In this document: positions 7,713 through 14,379 of the stretch, one piece after another | Layout of the letters: the number at the start of each line of letters is the position of its first letter | Numbering within the stretch: the first letter of the stretch is position 1 | IMG/VR virus record: IMGVR_UViG_3300020578_000153 | Location: 1 to 44,599 of that record | DNA from: a virus | DNA: 44,599 nucleotides | Direction: 5' to 3' (one strand) | Notes under the pieces: model-generated | Seen by the model: only the letters and a program-made list of their open reading frames with translations | The model's database searches: none | Told to the model about the DNA's origin: nothing | Made by a program: the position numbers and the translations under genes

Positions 7713-9197
7713 ATGTATATTAAAATTACAAATCAATGTCAAAATGTTAATCGTTTGAAGTTGGAGAAACTTGGTTTTTCTACTAAAAGAGATGATGCCT
7801 CAACAATTGGTCAATTTGGTTCAGGTATTAAGTTTGCTCCAATTTCAGCACTTAGGAAAGGCATTCCTTTTGTCTTTACTGGCTCTGATGATAAGGGGCC
7901 GTATATTTTGCGCTATACAGTAAAAGACGAGGATGGTATCCCGTCTATTTACTATGAATATGAAAATTATGAAAAGCCTTCTTCTTTTACTGTGGAAGCG
8001 GGTTCTCTTTCTTGGGAAACTGAATATCAGATTTACCGAGAAGTTATCGCCAATGCAATAGACGAATCCAAATTGTCCAATACTGATTGGACAGTTTGTT
8101 TGGTTAATGATGATCAAATTAATTCAATTCCTGGTGAGTTTTCTGTTTTTATTGGAGCAACACTTGAAATGCTGGAAATCCACCATAATTTTGACCGTTA
8201 TTTTTCGGTGAATAGAACGCCTATTTACGAAGATTACTGGCAAGGTCATAAAATTAAACTCTATGAACCATTGGATGATTCAATAAGAGTTTATTGTAAG
8301 GGCATGTTGGTTTATTCTTCTGCAAATACAGCTGCTGCTTGGTCAGGTGCTCCATTACAAGGTATTTTTGATTACGAATTAGATAATCTTAAACTTAATG
8401 AAGAGCGCAAAGTCAACTCTGAGTATGACATGAATGTTTCAATTATGAGAACTCTCGCCAATCTTAAAGATTCTGAGCATATTCAGAGAGTCCTTGATTT
8501 GTTTGTTGAGAATCCAGATGATGTGGAGACTTATTACGAATTAGTCAATATTCCAAACTATGTTGTTGTTGCGGGTAGTGCAGTTTGGAATGGTTTTAAT
8601 GACTCCAAAAGCAATATTTGGAATAGTTGTTTTGAAAGCACTCATGGCAAATCTGTCATAACCTCAGAAGAGTTGGCTACAATTAACCATTGTGAGTTTA
8701 TTAGGTCAAAAGGCTACTCCCCAGCGGTTGTTTATACAGAATCTGCATATAACTTCTTGGAAAAGACTGGCATTCCAACAGCAAAAAATCTTTTTGACGA
8801 AAGCTTTATTTATAAGTGGTCAAAAGGTTTTGCTTCTTATCCACAAATTGCACAGGCTGCAAATATTTTACAAGAAATTTACGGAGAGCAGTTTGAAACA
8901 ATTCTTCCTTCTATTTGCACCTTTGTAGATGAAGAACAAGAGTCTATGGCTCTAGGTATGACAACCTGTATTCAAAATGATGAAACTGGAAAGAAAGAGA
9001 AGTTAATTTTTCTCAACACAGATGTTGAGAATTCTTCTATCCAAGAAATTATTGCAGTTATTGTCCACGAATGGGATCATTTTACATCCAGCATTGGTGA
9101 TGGAAATTACGAGGGCAGGATGTTTAGAAATTTAGCAGACGATAGAATTGGTGAATTGATCTACAGACTTTGGCTCTCTAACAAGGAAGGAAACTGA
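7713..9197 (+). CDS. Hsp90-like (GHKL) ATPase motifs plus HExxH zincin motif
   Basis: A 494-residue product. IGQFGSGIKFA at 32-42 closely resembles the Hsp90 ATP-lid motif (IGQFGVGF), and REVIANAIDE at 109-118 matches the GHKL N-box (E-x3-N-A-x-D). These motifs are in the reverse of the usual order, which would fit a circularly permuted ATP-binding domain. Near the C-terminus, IVHEWDH at 450-456 is an HExxH zincin motif with acidic residues around 481 as possible third ligand. Together they suggest an ATP-regulated metalloprotease or a chaperone-like factor. It stands as its own unit, between two hairpins. Confidence 0.75.
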   Translation: MYIKITNQCQNVNRLKLEKLGFSTKRDDASTIGQFGSGIKFAPISALRKGIPFVFTGSDDKGPYILRYTVKDEDGIPSIYYEYENYEKPSSFTVEAGSLSWETEYQIYREVIANAIDESKLSNTDWTVCLVNDDQINSIPGEFSVFIGATLEMLEIHHNFDRYFSVNRTPIYEDYWQGHKIKLYEPLDDSIRVYCKGMLVYSSANTAAAWSGAPLQGIFDYELDNLKLNEERKVNSEYDMNVSIMRTLANLKDSEHIQRVLDLFVENPDDVETYYELVNIPNYVVVAGSAVWNGFNDSKSNIWNSCFESTHGKSVITSEELATINHCEFIRSKGYSPAVVYTESAYNFLEKTGIPTAKNLFDESFIYKWSKGFASYPQIAQAANILQEIYGEQFETILPSICTFVDEEQESMALGMTTCIQNDETGKKEKLIFLNTDVENSSIQEIIAVIVHEWDHFTSSIGDGNYEGRMFRNLADDRIGELIYRLWLSNKEGN

Positions 9198-9239
9198 CAA
9201 ATTTTACTCAGGAATCAAAGTTAATAAGACTCAACTATG

Positions 9240-9278
9240 GTAGCATTTCACAACCTATAAGGAGGTTGAAAATGCTAC
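9240..9278 (+). promoter_or_regulatory. Hairpin sequestering a ribosome-binding site and start codon
   Basis: GTAGCATTT (9240-9248) pairs with AAATGCTAC (9270-9278), and inside it AACCT (9252-9256) pairs with AGGTT (9263-9267). The AAGGAGG Shine-Dalgarno and the ATG at 9272 both lie within the stem, so translation of the membrane peptide should be blocked when the RNA folds. This is a thermometer-like or protein-controlled switch by structure; function is inferred. Confidence 0.65.
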
Positions 9279-9388
9279 AAGTATCAACGCTAAGCAAAAT
9301 TTTTACTGTTTGTGCAATAATAATATTGTTCCCAATAGCAATTATTGTATTCCTTGCTTTATTTATGTTTGCGATAAGCGGTAAATAA
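9272..9388 (+). CDS. Small single-pass membrane protein
   Basis: A 38-residue frame with a perfect AAGGAGG site. Residues about 9-34 are one hydrophobic membrane segment, and the tail ends SGK. The stop overlaps the next ATG (TAATG). Its start is buried in the hairpin at 9240-9278, so expression is probably gated. A holin-like or toxic-peptide role would fit but is unproven. Confidence 0.65.
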   Translation: MLQVSTLSKIFTVCAIIILFPIAIIVFLALFMFAISGK

Positions 9389-9771
9389 TGCCAAAATATG
9401 AAAATTATTTTGTAGTGGAGTTTCGTTTTCCAGTAATAATAGAAGATGTTTCATCTGTAGCAGAGGCAGTTTCTAAAGCTAATAGAATATGTGAAAGAGT
9501 TCACGGTTTTAAGCCAACAAACTGGTTTGCAAGAATTTTTGAATATTCAACAAGAAGCAAATCACCAGGGTTATCAAAAGAATATTTTTATAATCCAAAC
9601 TCTTCTACCTATAGAGAAATTGTAAAGAATATTAATTTATTTAATGAATTAAATCATCACAATTTATCTATTGAGGATCTTCATGATTATGAAACTTTGA
9701 TTAGTAAAGTCAGCATAGGCGATGAGTACAAAATTGACATCAACAAGAATGAACATGGAGATTCAGCGTAA
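9388..9771 (+). CDS. Hypothetical protein
   Basis: A 127-residue product beginning MPKYENYFVVEFRFPV, resembling the N-terminal strand pattern of the products at 16178 and 16383 (MPKFSIIV, MSMFSVIVPFE), so possibly a small related family. It is coupled to the upstream membrane peptide by TAATG. Function unknown. Confidence 0.7.
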   Translation: MPKYENYFVVEFRFPVIIEDVSSVAEAVSKANRICERVHGFKPTNWFARIFEYSTRSKSPGLSKEYFYNPNSSTYREIVKNINLFNELNHHNLSIEDLHDYETLISKVSIGDEYKIDINKNEHGDSA

Positions 9772-10189
9772 AGTAATTTGTGCTGGTTGTAATAACAAGT
9801 TTTTTGCTAACAAAACAGTTTTTTATAGAAATAAAAGATGGTGTGGTAATGACTTGTGCAAAATTACAATTGATAATAAAGTTAAACATTCCAATTATAA
9901 AAAAGCACAAAAGAAAATCAAAAAGGGTACTTTTAGACATGGTGTTGATCCAATAACCAGAGAAAGAATCAAGGTTCGTGACAATAATGTTTGTCAAAGT
10001 TGCTTGACTAAATCTGGTTATTCTAGGTTTCAAGTTCATCACATAATACCTGTTGCAAATGGTGGCGATGATGATGATTCAAACCTAATTTTGCTTTGTA
10101 TGAATTGTCATAACAAAGTCCATCAAACTGGATGGGAAAACTACACAGAACAATTTTTTAACTATACTGGCCGGGATACAATCTTGTAA
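9749..10189 (+). CDS. HNH endonuclease
   Basis: A 146-residue product, start ATG 9749 (ATG 9755 also possible). An N-terminal zinc-type region has CAGC and C-x4-C. The C-terminal HNH domain shows CQSC, then VHHIIPVANGG, SNLILLCMNCHNKVH: the paired CxxC zinc ligands plus the catalytic histidines. Phage HNH proteins serve in packaging, homing or DNA repair. It lies just before a tRNA, a common setting for homing-type nucleases, though no intron is visible here. Confidence 0.9.
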   Translation: MNMEIQRKVICAGCNNKFFANKTVFYRNKRWCGNDLCKITIDNKVKHSNYKKAQKKIKKGTFRHGVDPITRERIKVRDNNVCQSCLTKSGYSRFQVHHIIPVANGGDDDDSNLILLCMNCHNKVHQTGWENYTEQFFNYTGRDTIL

Positions 10190-10203
10190 GTAAAAGTTAA
10201 AAC

Positions 10204-10276
10204 GGGTATGTAGCCCAACGGCAGAGGCAAAAGACTTAAAATCTTTAAAGTATGGGTTCGAATCCCATTATACCCA
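10204..10276 (+). tRNA. tRNA with anticodon UAA (Leu codon UUA), short variable loop
   Basis: A 73-nt cloverleaf: acceptor GGGTATG/TATACCC, anticodon stem AAAGA/TCTTT with loop CTTAAAA (anticodon TAA), variable loop AAAGT, T-arm ATGGG-TTCGAAT-CCCAT, discriminator A, no encoded CCA. The codon implies leucine, but leucine tRNAs normally have a long variable arm, absent here. The amino-acid identity is therefore less certain than the anticodon. Confidence 0.88.
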
Positions 10277-10306
10277 CAACATAAGTAACAACAGAAAGGT
10301 AAAAAT

Positions 10307-10870
10307 ATGGGTTACTATGTCAACACAGCTGAAACTAAAATCTTTTTGGATAAAAAGCATTTTAATTCTGTCTACGAAAGAATGTGTGAACTGAACGATC
10401 ATGATGATTTAAAGCGAGGTGGTAGGCATCCTAAAACTGAAGAGTATACTACTCGCTATAATCCAAATGTTTGGTTCTCTTGGATGGATTATAACTACCC
10501 AGAAACTTGTAGCGATATGTTTGCAATCCTTACTGCGCTTGGATTTGAGTATCGTCTTGATATAGATGGCAATCTTGTTGATCTTATATATTCTGACAAA
10601 ATCGGTAACGAAGATTATTTTTTGACTTGTTTTTCGGGGTACATTGAACCTGGCTCTTACATTACTTACCAAGGTGAAGATGGCACTTACTGGAGATATG
10701 TCTTTACTGACAAAGATATGGTTTATCAGAACGGTTATGTTGAAGTTAATTTTGTTGATGAGTACACTCATGAGTTTGGAAAACCATCTCCGGTTGATAC
10801 ACTTCTTCAACAAGAAATTGAAAATTTAAAAATCTATTTAGAGGGGGAAATTGACGAAACTGCTGAGTAA
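10307..10870 (+). CDS. Conserved phage hypothetical protein
   Basis: A 187-residue product starting MGYYVNTAETKIFLDKKHF, with GAAAGGTAAAAAT before ATG. A WFSWMDYNYPE segment is followed by an alpha/beta region (FAILTALGFEYRLD) and GYIEPGSYITYQGEDGTYWRYVF. I recognise the MGYYV style from other phages but not a function. It follows the tRNA directly. Confidence 0.75.
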   Translation: MGYYVNTAETKIFLDKKHFNSVYERMCELNDHDDLKRGGRHPKTEEYTTRYNPNVWFSWMDYNYPETCSDMFAILTALGFEYRLDIDGNLVDLIYSDKIGNEDYFLTCFSGYIEPGSYITYQGEDGTYWRYVFTDKDMVYQNGYVEVNFVDEYTHEFGKPSPVDTLLQQEIENLKIYLEGEIDETAE

Positions 10871-10918
10871 TATTTCCGTGTCCTGTCCTATAAAATCAAT
10901 AACAGAAAAGATACAACT

Positions 10919-11110
10919 ATGAAACCATTAAAAATTCTTAAATCAACAACAATCCTATCAGCCTTTATTGGTCTTGTTCTTAGCATCTCGCTTTTCTTTG
11001 GCGGTGATACTGAATTAGACAAGCTCAATGGAATATATGTTGGTATTTGGGTACCTTCTATTCTTGCTCTTGGCTCTTTTATGATAGCGCTTAAAGATAG
11101 AGATTGGTGA
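10919..11110 (+). CDS. Small two-pass membrane protein
   Basis: A 63-residue product: a short basic N-terminus, one membrane helix (about residues 11-28), a polar loop (GGDTELDKLNG), and a second helix (about 40-57). It overlaps the next membrane protein by 7 bases. The pair could be a holin-type or superinfection-exclusion pair, but sequence alone does not decide. Confidence 0.7.
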   Translation: MKPLKILKSTTILSAFIGLVLSISLFFGGDTELDKLNGIYVGIWVPSILALGSFMIALKDRDW

Positions 11111-11301
11111 TTGTGTCTGAAACAACTTTGTTTTGCCTTGGAGCGGTAATTTTTCTTATTGCGTTCACAGGAGCAATCTTATATGGAATGTCCGCTACTG
11201 AACAGGAATATTTAAAGCAAACAAAACCACAAACCAAAAAGGCTTGGCAAGTTTCTTTAAATGGAATGATTACAAATTCAGATAAAGCTAGCACGAAATG
11301 A
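11104..11301 (+). CDS. Small membrane-anchored protein
   Basis: A product of about 65 residues with a TTG or nearby GTG start, one N-terminal membrane helix (FCLGAVIFLIAFTGAILYG) and a basic cytoplasmic tail. It overlaps neighbours on both sides by 4-7 bases. Function unknown. Confidence 0.6.
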   Translation: MVIVSETTLFCLGAVIFLIAFTGAILYGMSATEQEYLKQTKPQTKKAWQVSLNGMITNSDKASTK

Positions 11302-11675
11302 GCATTTATTACGTAGTTGACATAGGAGATCAGTTTGTTCTTTATTCTGGATCGCTTGAAAATTGCAAGCAATTCATGGATGAGAACTATGGTGGTCTGC
11401 AGATTCTTAAATACTCTGAATTAACTGATCAAATGATTCTTAATGATGCAAGAGTAACAATGGACCCATTTGAAATTGAAAAACAATCTTTTCATTGTCT
11501 TAGTAAAAGAATTCAACTTATTAGCACCAATGATGAATATACCAAACTTCAGTATGGTGATCTTGGTACAATAGATTATATAGATGATACTGGTACAGTA
11601 TTTGTCACCTGGGATGATGGATCTAAATTAGGTCTCATTCCAGGCGTTGACAGATGGAAAATTATTCATGATTAG
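11298..11675 (+). CDS. DUF4314-like protein
   Basis: A 125-residue product. The C-terminal half (KRIQLISTNDEYTKLQYGDLGTI...VTWDDGSKLGLIPGVDRW) is the SH3-like DUF4314 pattern: an R-I-x-L-I strand, YTxLxxGDxGTI and a final WDDGSxLxLIPGxDxW. The N-terminal half (YYVVDIGDQFVLYSG...) is a separate small domain. It overlaps the upstream gene by ATGA. The family is common in phages; its function is unknown. Confidence 0.82.
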   Translation: MSIYYVVDIGDQFVLYSGSLENCKQFMDENYGGLQILKYSELTDQMILNDARVTMDPFEIEKQSFHCLSKRIQLISTNDEYTKLQYGDLGTIDYIDDTGTVFVTWDDGSKLGLIPGVDRWKIIHD

Positions 11676-11709
11676 TTATGCAAATTTTCACAATTATGAG
11701 GAACACTAA

Positions 11710-11907
11710 ATGAATAGAGACACTCACGATATAGAGGCTTATGAGAAAGAACTGGCTGAAGAACTTAAAGGTACAAATATTCAACCAGCTCTTTTAATTA
11801 AACTAATGATGGAGTCTGAACCTTGTTTATTTTCCAATAATTCTGAACCTGTACCTGTTCAAAATAAACCTATTATCTTGCAAAATCCAATCTGGCGAGA
11901 AGAGTAG
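11710..11907 (+). CDS. Small acidic hypothetical protein
   Basis: A 65-residue product with GAGGAACACTAA before ATG. It is an acidic helix followed by a Pro/Asn-rich tail. It is the last coding gene before the structured non-coding stretch at 11908-12198. Function unknown. Confidence 0.6.
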   Translation: MNRDTHDIEAYEKELAEELKGTNIQPALLIKLMMESEPCLFSNNSEPVPVQNKPIILQNPIWREE

Positions 11908-11926
11908 TTAGGGGAAAGTCTAAGTT

Positions 11927-12163
11927 GTTAGTTATCTCACAAATAGCATGAGTGTCTGGGGAGATCCCAGAACGGACTGCTTTCAGTCCATAGAAACACT
12001 ATTTGTAAAAACTAACTGCAATACACAACTAGCTAATAGCCTGTAGCTTTGACTTGTGTATAAGATTTTGGCTTATACGGTAGATGACTGTGAACCCGTA
12101 ATATAAGAAATTATATTAATCCGACAATATATACGACGGTTCTTACAAGTAGTATATATTGTC
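11927..12163 (+). ncRNA. Candidate structured RNA upstream of tRNA-Lys
   Basis: No frame is convincing here, but perfect stems follow one another. Element A: GTTAGTT/AACTAAC (11927/12010) encloses ACAAAT/ATTTGT, AGTGT/ACACT and two hairpins, CTGGG/CCCAG and GGACTG-CTTT-CAGTCC. Element B: ATACACAA/TTGTGTAT (12021/12054) around AGCTA/TAGCT. Then TAATATAA-GAAA-TTATATTA (12099-12118), a GNRA tetraloop, and GACAATATATAC/GTATATATTGTC (12123/12152). Large tRNA-adjacent RNAs such as GOLLD and ROOL occur in phages, but I cannot match this to either. Confidence 0.65.
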
Positions 12164-12198
12164 CAGTTAGATCTTTTTGTAGGGGAATGCGTGTCTAA

Positions 12199-12270
12199 AG
12201 GCCTAAAGCTTTGATGGTGAAGCAACAGACTTTTAATCTGTGGAGTAGGGTTCGATTCCCTATAGGCCTA
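12199..12270 (+). tRNA. tRNA-Lys (UUU)
   Basis: A 72-nt cloverleaf: acceptor AGGCCTA/TAGGCCT, anticodon stem ACAGA/TCTGT with loop CTTTTAA (anticodon TTT), T-arm TAGGG-TTCGATT-CCCTA, discriminator A, no encoded CCA. It follows the structured region at 11927-12163 by 35 bases. Confidence 0.95.
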
Positions 12271-12332
12271 CTATTGCGTATTCAAAATGCGCTAAGAATA
12301 AAAATAAATCAACGGGCGTGAGGTTAATCATA

Positions 12333-12416
12333 ATGATCAAATTTATAATGGGTTATGGAGCAATTACAATAATAACGATTATCGCCTCTCACTTGCTTGC
12401 CCAAAGAGGTGAGTGA
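12333..12416 (+). CDS. 27-residue membrane peptide
   Basis: ATG 12333 to TGA 12416 encodes a peptide with one hydrophobic helix (about residues 3-20) and a charged AQRGE end. GAGG lies upstream (GTGAGGTTAATCATA), somewhat far. The next membrane peptide begins 3 bases after its stop, so the two form a pair. Confidence 0.4.
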   Translation: MIKFIMGYGAITIITIIASHLLAQRGE

Positions 12417-12418
12417 AA

Positions 12419-12487
12419 ATGAGAGAATTATTCTTGATAACTGTATTATCTGCGATAGGTTTACTTTTATTATACCTGAACGGGTGA
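12419..12487 (+). CDS. 22-residue membrane peptide
   Basis: ATG 12419 to TGA 12487 gives a single hydrophobic segment (LFLITVLSAIGLLLLYL). AGAGGTGAGTGAAA is a good ribosome-binding region that lies over the end of the previous peptide. The tandem of two membrane peptides is suggestive, but both are below the size where coding can be judged reliably. Confidence 0.4.
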   Translation: MRELFLITVLSAIGLLLLYLNG

Positions 12488-12499
12488 TATAATTGGATC

Positions 12500-12862
12500 A
12501 TGGAAATCCGGCCATTCAAAGAGTATCAAGATGTTCTTTTTACAGATTATATAATGCAACTTTTCAATGCTCACTGTTCCGAAAACAGTCAAGAGATGAT
12601 AACTTTCCTTATCTCATCCCTAGAAGATGACGCTAAAAATCCGGTTTTCCTGCCAGGTTTGGTTTATGGAAGTATGATTCATATGTTTTTAATGATGCAA
12701 GAAATTGCACAAGAAAAAGGTGTTCCGATGGGAGAAGCAATAGATGAGTATGTTTCAAAGTACAGCGAAAAAAGAATCAACTTGGCGAAGATGCTTGGCA
12801 ATAGACCTGAATATGCTAGTGATCTGATTGCTAGTCTTCCAGAGGAAGATTTAGAGTTCTAA
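12500..12862 (+). CDS. Helical hypothetical protein
   Basis: A 120-residue acidic all-helical product (MEIRPFKEYQDVLFTDYIM...), with a Met-rich hydrophobic stretch (YGSMIHMFLMMQEIAQ) around residues 57-72 and a C-terminal SLPEEDLEF. It lies between tRNA-Lys and tRNA-Ile. Function unknown. Confidence 0.65.
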   Translation: MEIRPFKEYQDVLFTDYIMQLFNAHCSENSQEMITFLISSLEDDAKNPVFLPGLVYGSMIHMFLMMQEIAQEKGVPMGEAIDEYVSKYSEKRINLAKMLGNRPEYASDLIASLPEEDLEF

Positions 12863-12869
12863 TAAACTA

Positions 12870-12946
12870 GCCGCATGGGTGAGCTGGTTGAACACAGATG
12901 TCTTATAAACATCCATTGATGGGTTCAATTCCCATATGCGGTACCA
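12870..12946 (+). tRNA. tRNA-Ile (UAU), CCA encoded
   Basis: Acceptor GCCGCAT/ATGCGGT (G1-T72 wobble), anticodon stem GATGT/ACATC with loop CTTATAA (anticodon TAT, reading AUA), T-arm ATGGG-TTCAATT-CCCAT, discriminator A, then CCA. AUA is rare in GC-rich hosts but common in this AT-rich phage. D-arm pairing (GTG/CAC) is minimal. Confidence 0.9.
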
Positions 12947-12987
12947 GTTAAGATCTGATATAATTATAATTATGTATTTGGAGGTGA

Positions 12988-13095
12988 TGCCTATAAGAGT
13001 AATCTTGTGGAACAAGTAGCATTATTAATGTGCAGTGATCTTGTTTCGCAACCTTAGCAGTATGCTAATACGGAAATGTTATGTAGTTTGTAGGC
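12988..13095 (+). ncRNA. Second candidate structured RNA, after tRNA-Ile
   Basis: GCCTATA (12988) pairs with TGTAGGC (13089) as a closing stem with one G-U. Inside are CTTGT-GGA-ACAAG (13003-13015) and TTAGCA-GTA-TGCTAA (13054-13068). No plausible long frame exists here; a 10-codon frame after GGAGGTG at 12986 is the only coding hint. The setting matches the other structured stretches beside tRNAs in this operon. Confidence 0.4.
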
Positions 13096-13138
13096 TATAT
13101 TAATGTTCCGTAAAACCAATAGTTTTAAGGAGCGAAAA

Positions 13139-13840
13139 ATGAAAACTAAACATCTTATATTAAGATTTTTACTTTTAACCGTTCTCACGAACGGCTATTT
13201 TTATTATCAGCCAGTTCCTGTTGAGGCTGAAACAAATACACAGGAAATTAAAATTAATAATAACGTCCCTGCTTTTAGTGAGCGGGGAAAACCCAGAGCA
13301 TTGAATTTGTATTGGCATAGGATGGCCCAATGCGAAACAGGTGGTGACTGGAAAGACAAAGGAAAATGGTCCGGTGGATTGGGCATATATACTCAGACAT
13401 GGATTAACTTTGGCGGATTAGAGTTCGCTAAAAAGCCAGAATTAGCAACGGTTGAAGAGCAAATTACTGTTGCAAACAGGATATCAACTCAGGGATATCA
13501 AACTAAAAATGAATTTATAACTCTTAAAGACAAGTTAACTAAAAAACCTTTCTTTAGAGATGCTGTTGGTTTTGGTGGCTGGGGATGTAAAAAGAATGTA
13601 GGGAACCCAGTTCTTTTTAAGAAATTTCCTACAAAGATCTTATTTAGAGAATATAAACTTGGAGATAAAAACAAATACGTTTATCAAATACAGAAAATTA
13701 TAGGCGTAGGTGTTGACGGTTATTTTGGACCGGTCACTGATAAATACTATAACAAGTTTTTCACTAAATATCGACATGTTATTATGGCTGAATATAGAAA
13801 GTATAATCCTTTCCAAATACCTTCTATTGAAACGCCATAA
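13139..13840 (+). CDS. Secreted Rpf-like muralytic protein with PG-binding-like tail
   Basis: A 233-residue product; AAGGAGCG fixes ATG 13139. Residues 1-30 form a signal peptide (KTKHLILRFLLLTVL...VEA). Residues about 57-150 match the resuscitation-promoting-factor/transglycosylase-like fold: WHRMAQCETGGDW with catalytic Glu66, WSGGLGIYTQTWINFGG, EEQITVANRI, and Cys150 (GGWGCKKN) as likely disulfide partner of Cys65. Residues 173-210 (LGDKNKYVYQIQ...VDGYFGPVT) resemble a PG_binding_1 repeat. Role: cleaving host peptidoglycan from outside, as an exported lysin or to modify the host wall. Confidence 0.88.
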   Translation: MKTKHLILRFLLLTVLTNGYFYYQPVPVEAETNTQEIKINNNVPAFSERGKPRALNLYWHRMAQCETGGDWKDKGKWSGGLGIYTQTWINFGGLEFAKKPELATVEEQITVANRISTQGYQTKNEFITLKDKLTKKPFFRDAVGFGGWGCKKNVGNPVLFKKFPTKILFREYKLGDKNKYVYQIQKIIGVGVDGYFGPVTDKYYNKFFTKYRHVIMAEYRKYNPFQIPSIETP

Positions 13841-13943
13841 TGATACAGGTTTGATTAGAGCCTGTTAATTAATAAACCTTACCGGTTGAGGTTATCTCAT
13901 ATCTTGCATATGTATGAGCAAAGTCTAATTAATATGCACCACG

Positions 13944-14056
13944 GGAATGTATGCCGGAGTATATAGTACGACTATCAGTCTTCTTTTGTTGTCTAGGGTA
14001 AGTTGATAACTGTTAGTCTAAAGACTGTATAGTGAGTTCGACTCTCACCATTCCCA
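13944..14056 (+). ncRNA. tRNA-like RNA with a long insertion in the anticodon arm
   Basis: GGGAATG (13944) pairs with CATTCCC (14049) and is followed by discriminator-like A. A textbook T-arm, GTGAG-TTCGACT-CTCAC, precedes the acceptor strand. Between them CAGTC...GACTG forms an anticodon-type stem, extended by ACTAT/ATAGT, enclosing about 43 nt instead of 7. Either this is a tRNA gene interrupted by about 36 nt, or a tRNA-mimicking RNA. I could not derive a canonical anticodon with confidence. Confidence 0.45.
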
Positions 14057-14073
14057 CTAAACAAGGAGAGCAA

Positions 14074-14361
14074 ATGAATAATGAAGAAATTATAGAGTTA
14101 GCAATAATAATTAACAAAACAGACTGGCAATATCATCAAAGCGACGACTATCGTGTTTTTCTAAATGGAGAGAAGCAGGTTAAACAAACAGTAGAAATGA
14201 TTCAGCAATATGAATGGAATGAAATAAATTATAATAAATTGCTAACCGCATTTTTCAATATTACATCTCAAAGTTTTTATAGCAAATCGGTACCTGACGG
14301 ATTTCGTAGGTATTGGACTGAAAAGCTAAGCGAACTGACAGGAATAATCACAACTGAATAA
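14074..14361 (+). CDS. Hypothetical protein
   Basis: A 95-residue helical product starting MNNEEIIELAI, with AAGGAGAGCAA before ATG. An in-frame start at 14032 would overlap the tRNA-like element and is rejected. Function unknown. Confidence 0.65.
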   Translation: MNNEEIIELAIIINKTDWQYHQSDDYRVFLNGEKQVKQTVEMIQQYEWNEINYNKLLTAFFNITSQSFYSKSVPDGFRRYWTEKLSELTGIITTE

Positions 14362-14379
14362 ATTTCAGAAAGAGAAAAA

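Noticed and set aside
9749-10276. Homing endonuclease within an intron
   Set aside because: The HNH gene lies next to a tRNA but the tRNA is intact and no split gene or intron core is visible.
12080-12100. tRNA-His-like anticodon loop CTGTGAA
   Set aside because: No matching anticodon stem, T-arm or acceptor stem could be paired around it; it is part of the structured RNA region.
14032-14073. N-terminal extension of the 14074 gene
   Set aside because: It would overlap the T-arm and acceptor of the tRNA-like element and has no ribosome-binding site.
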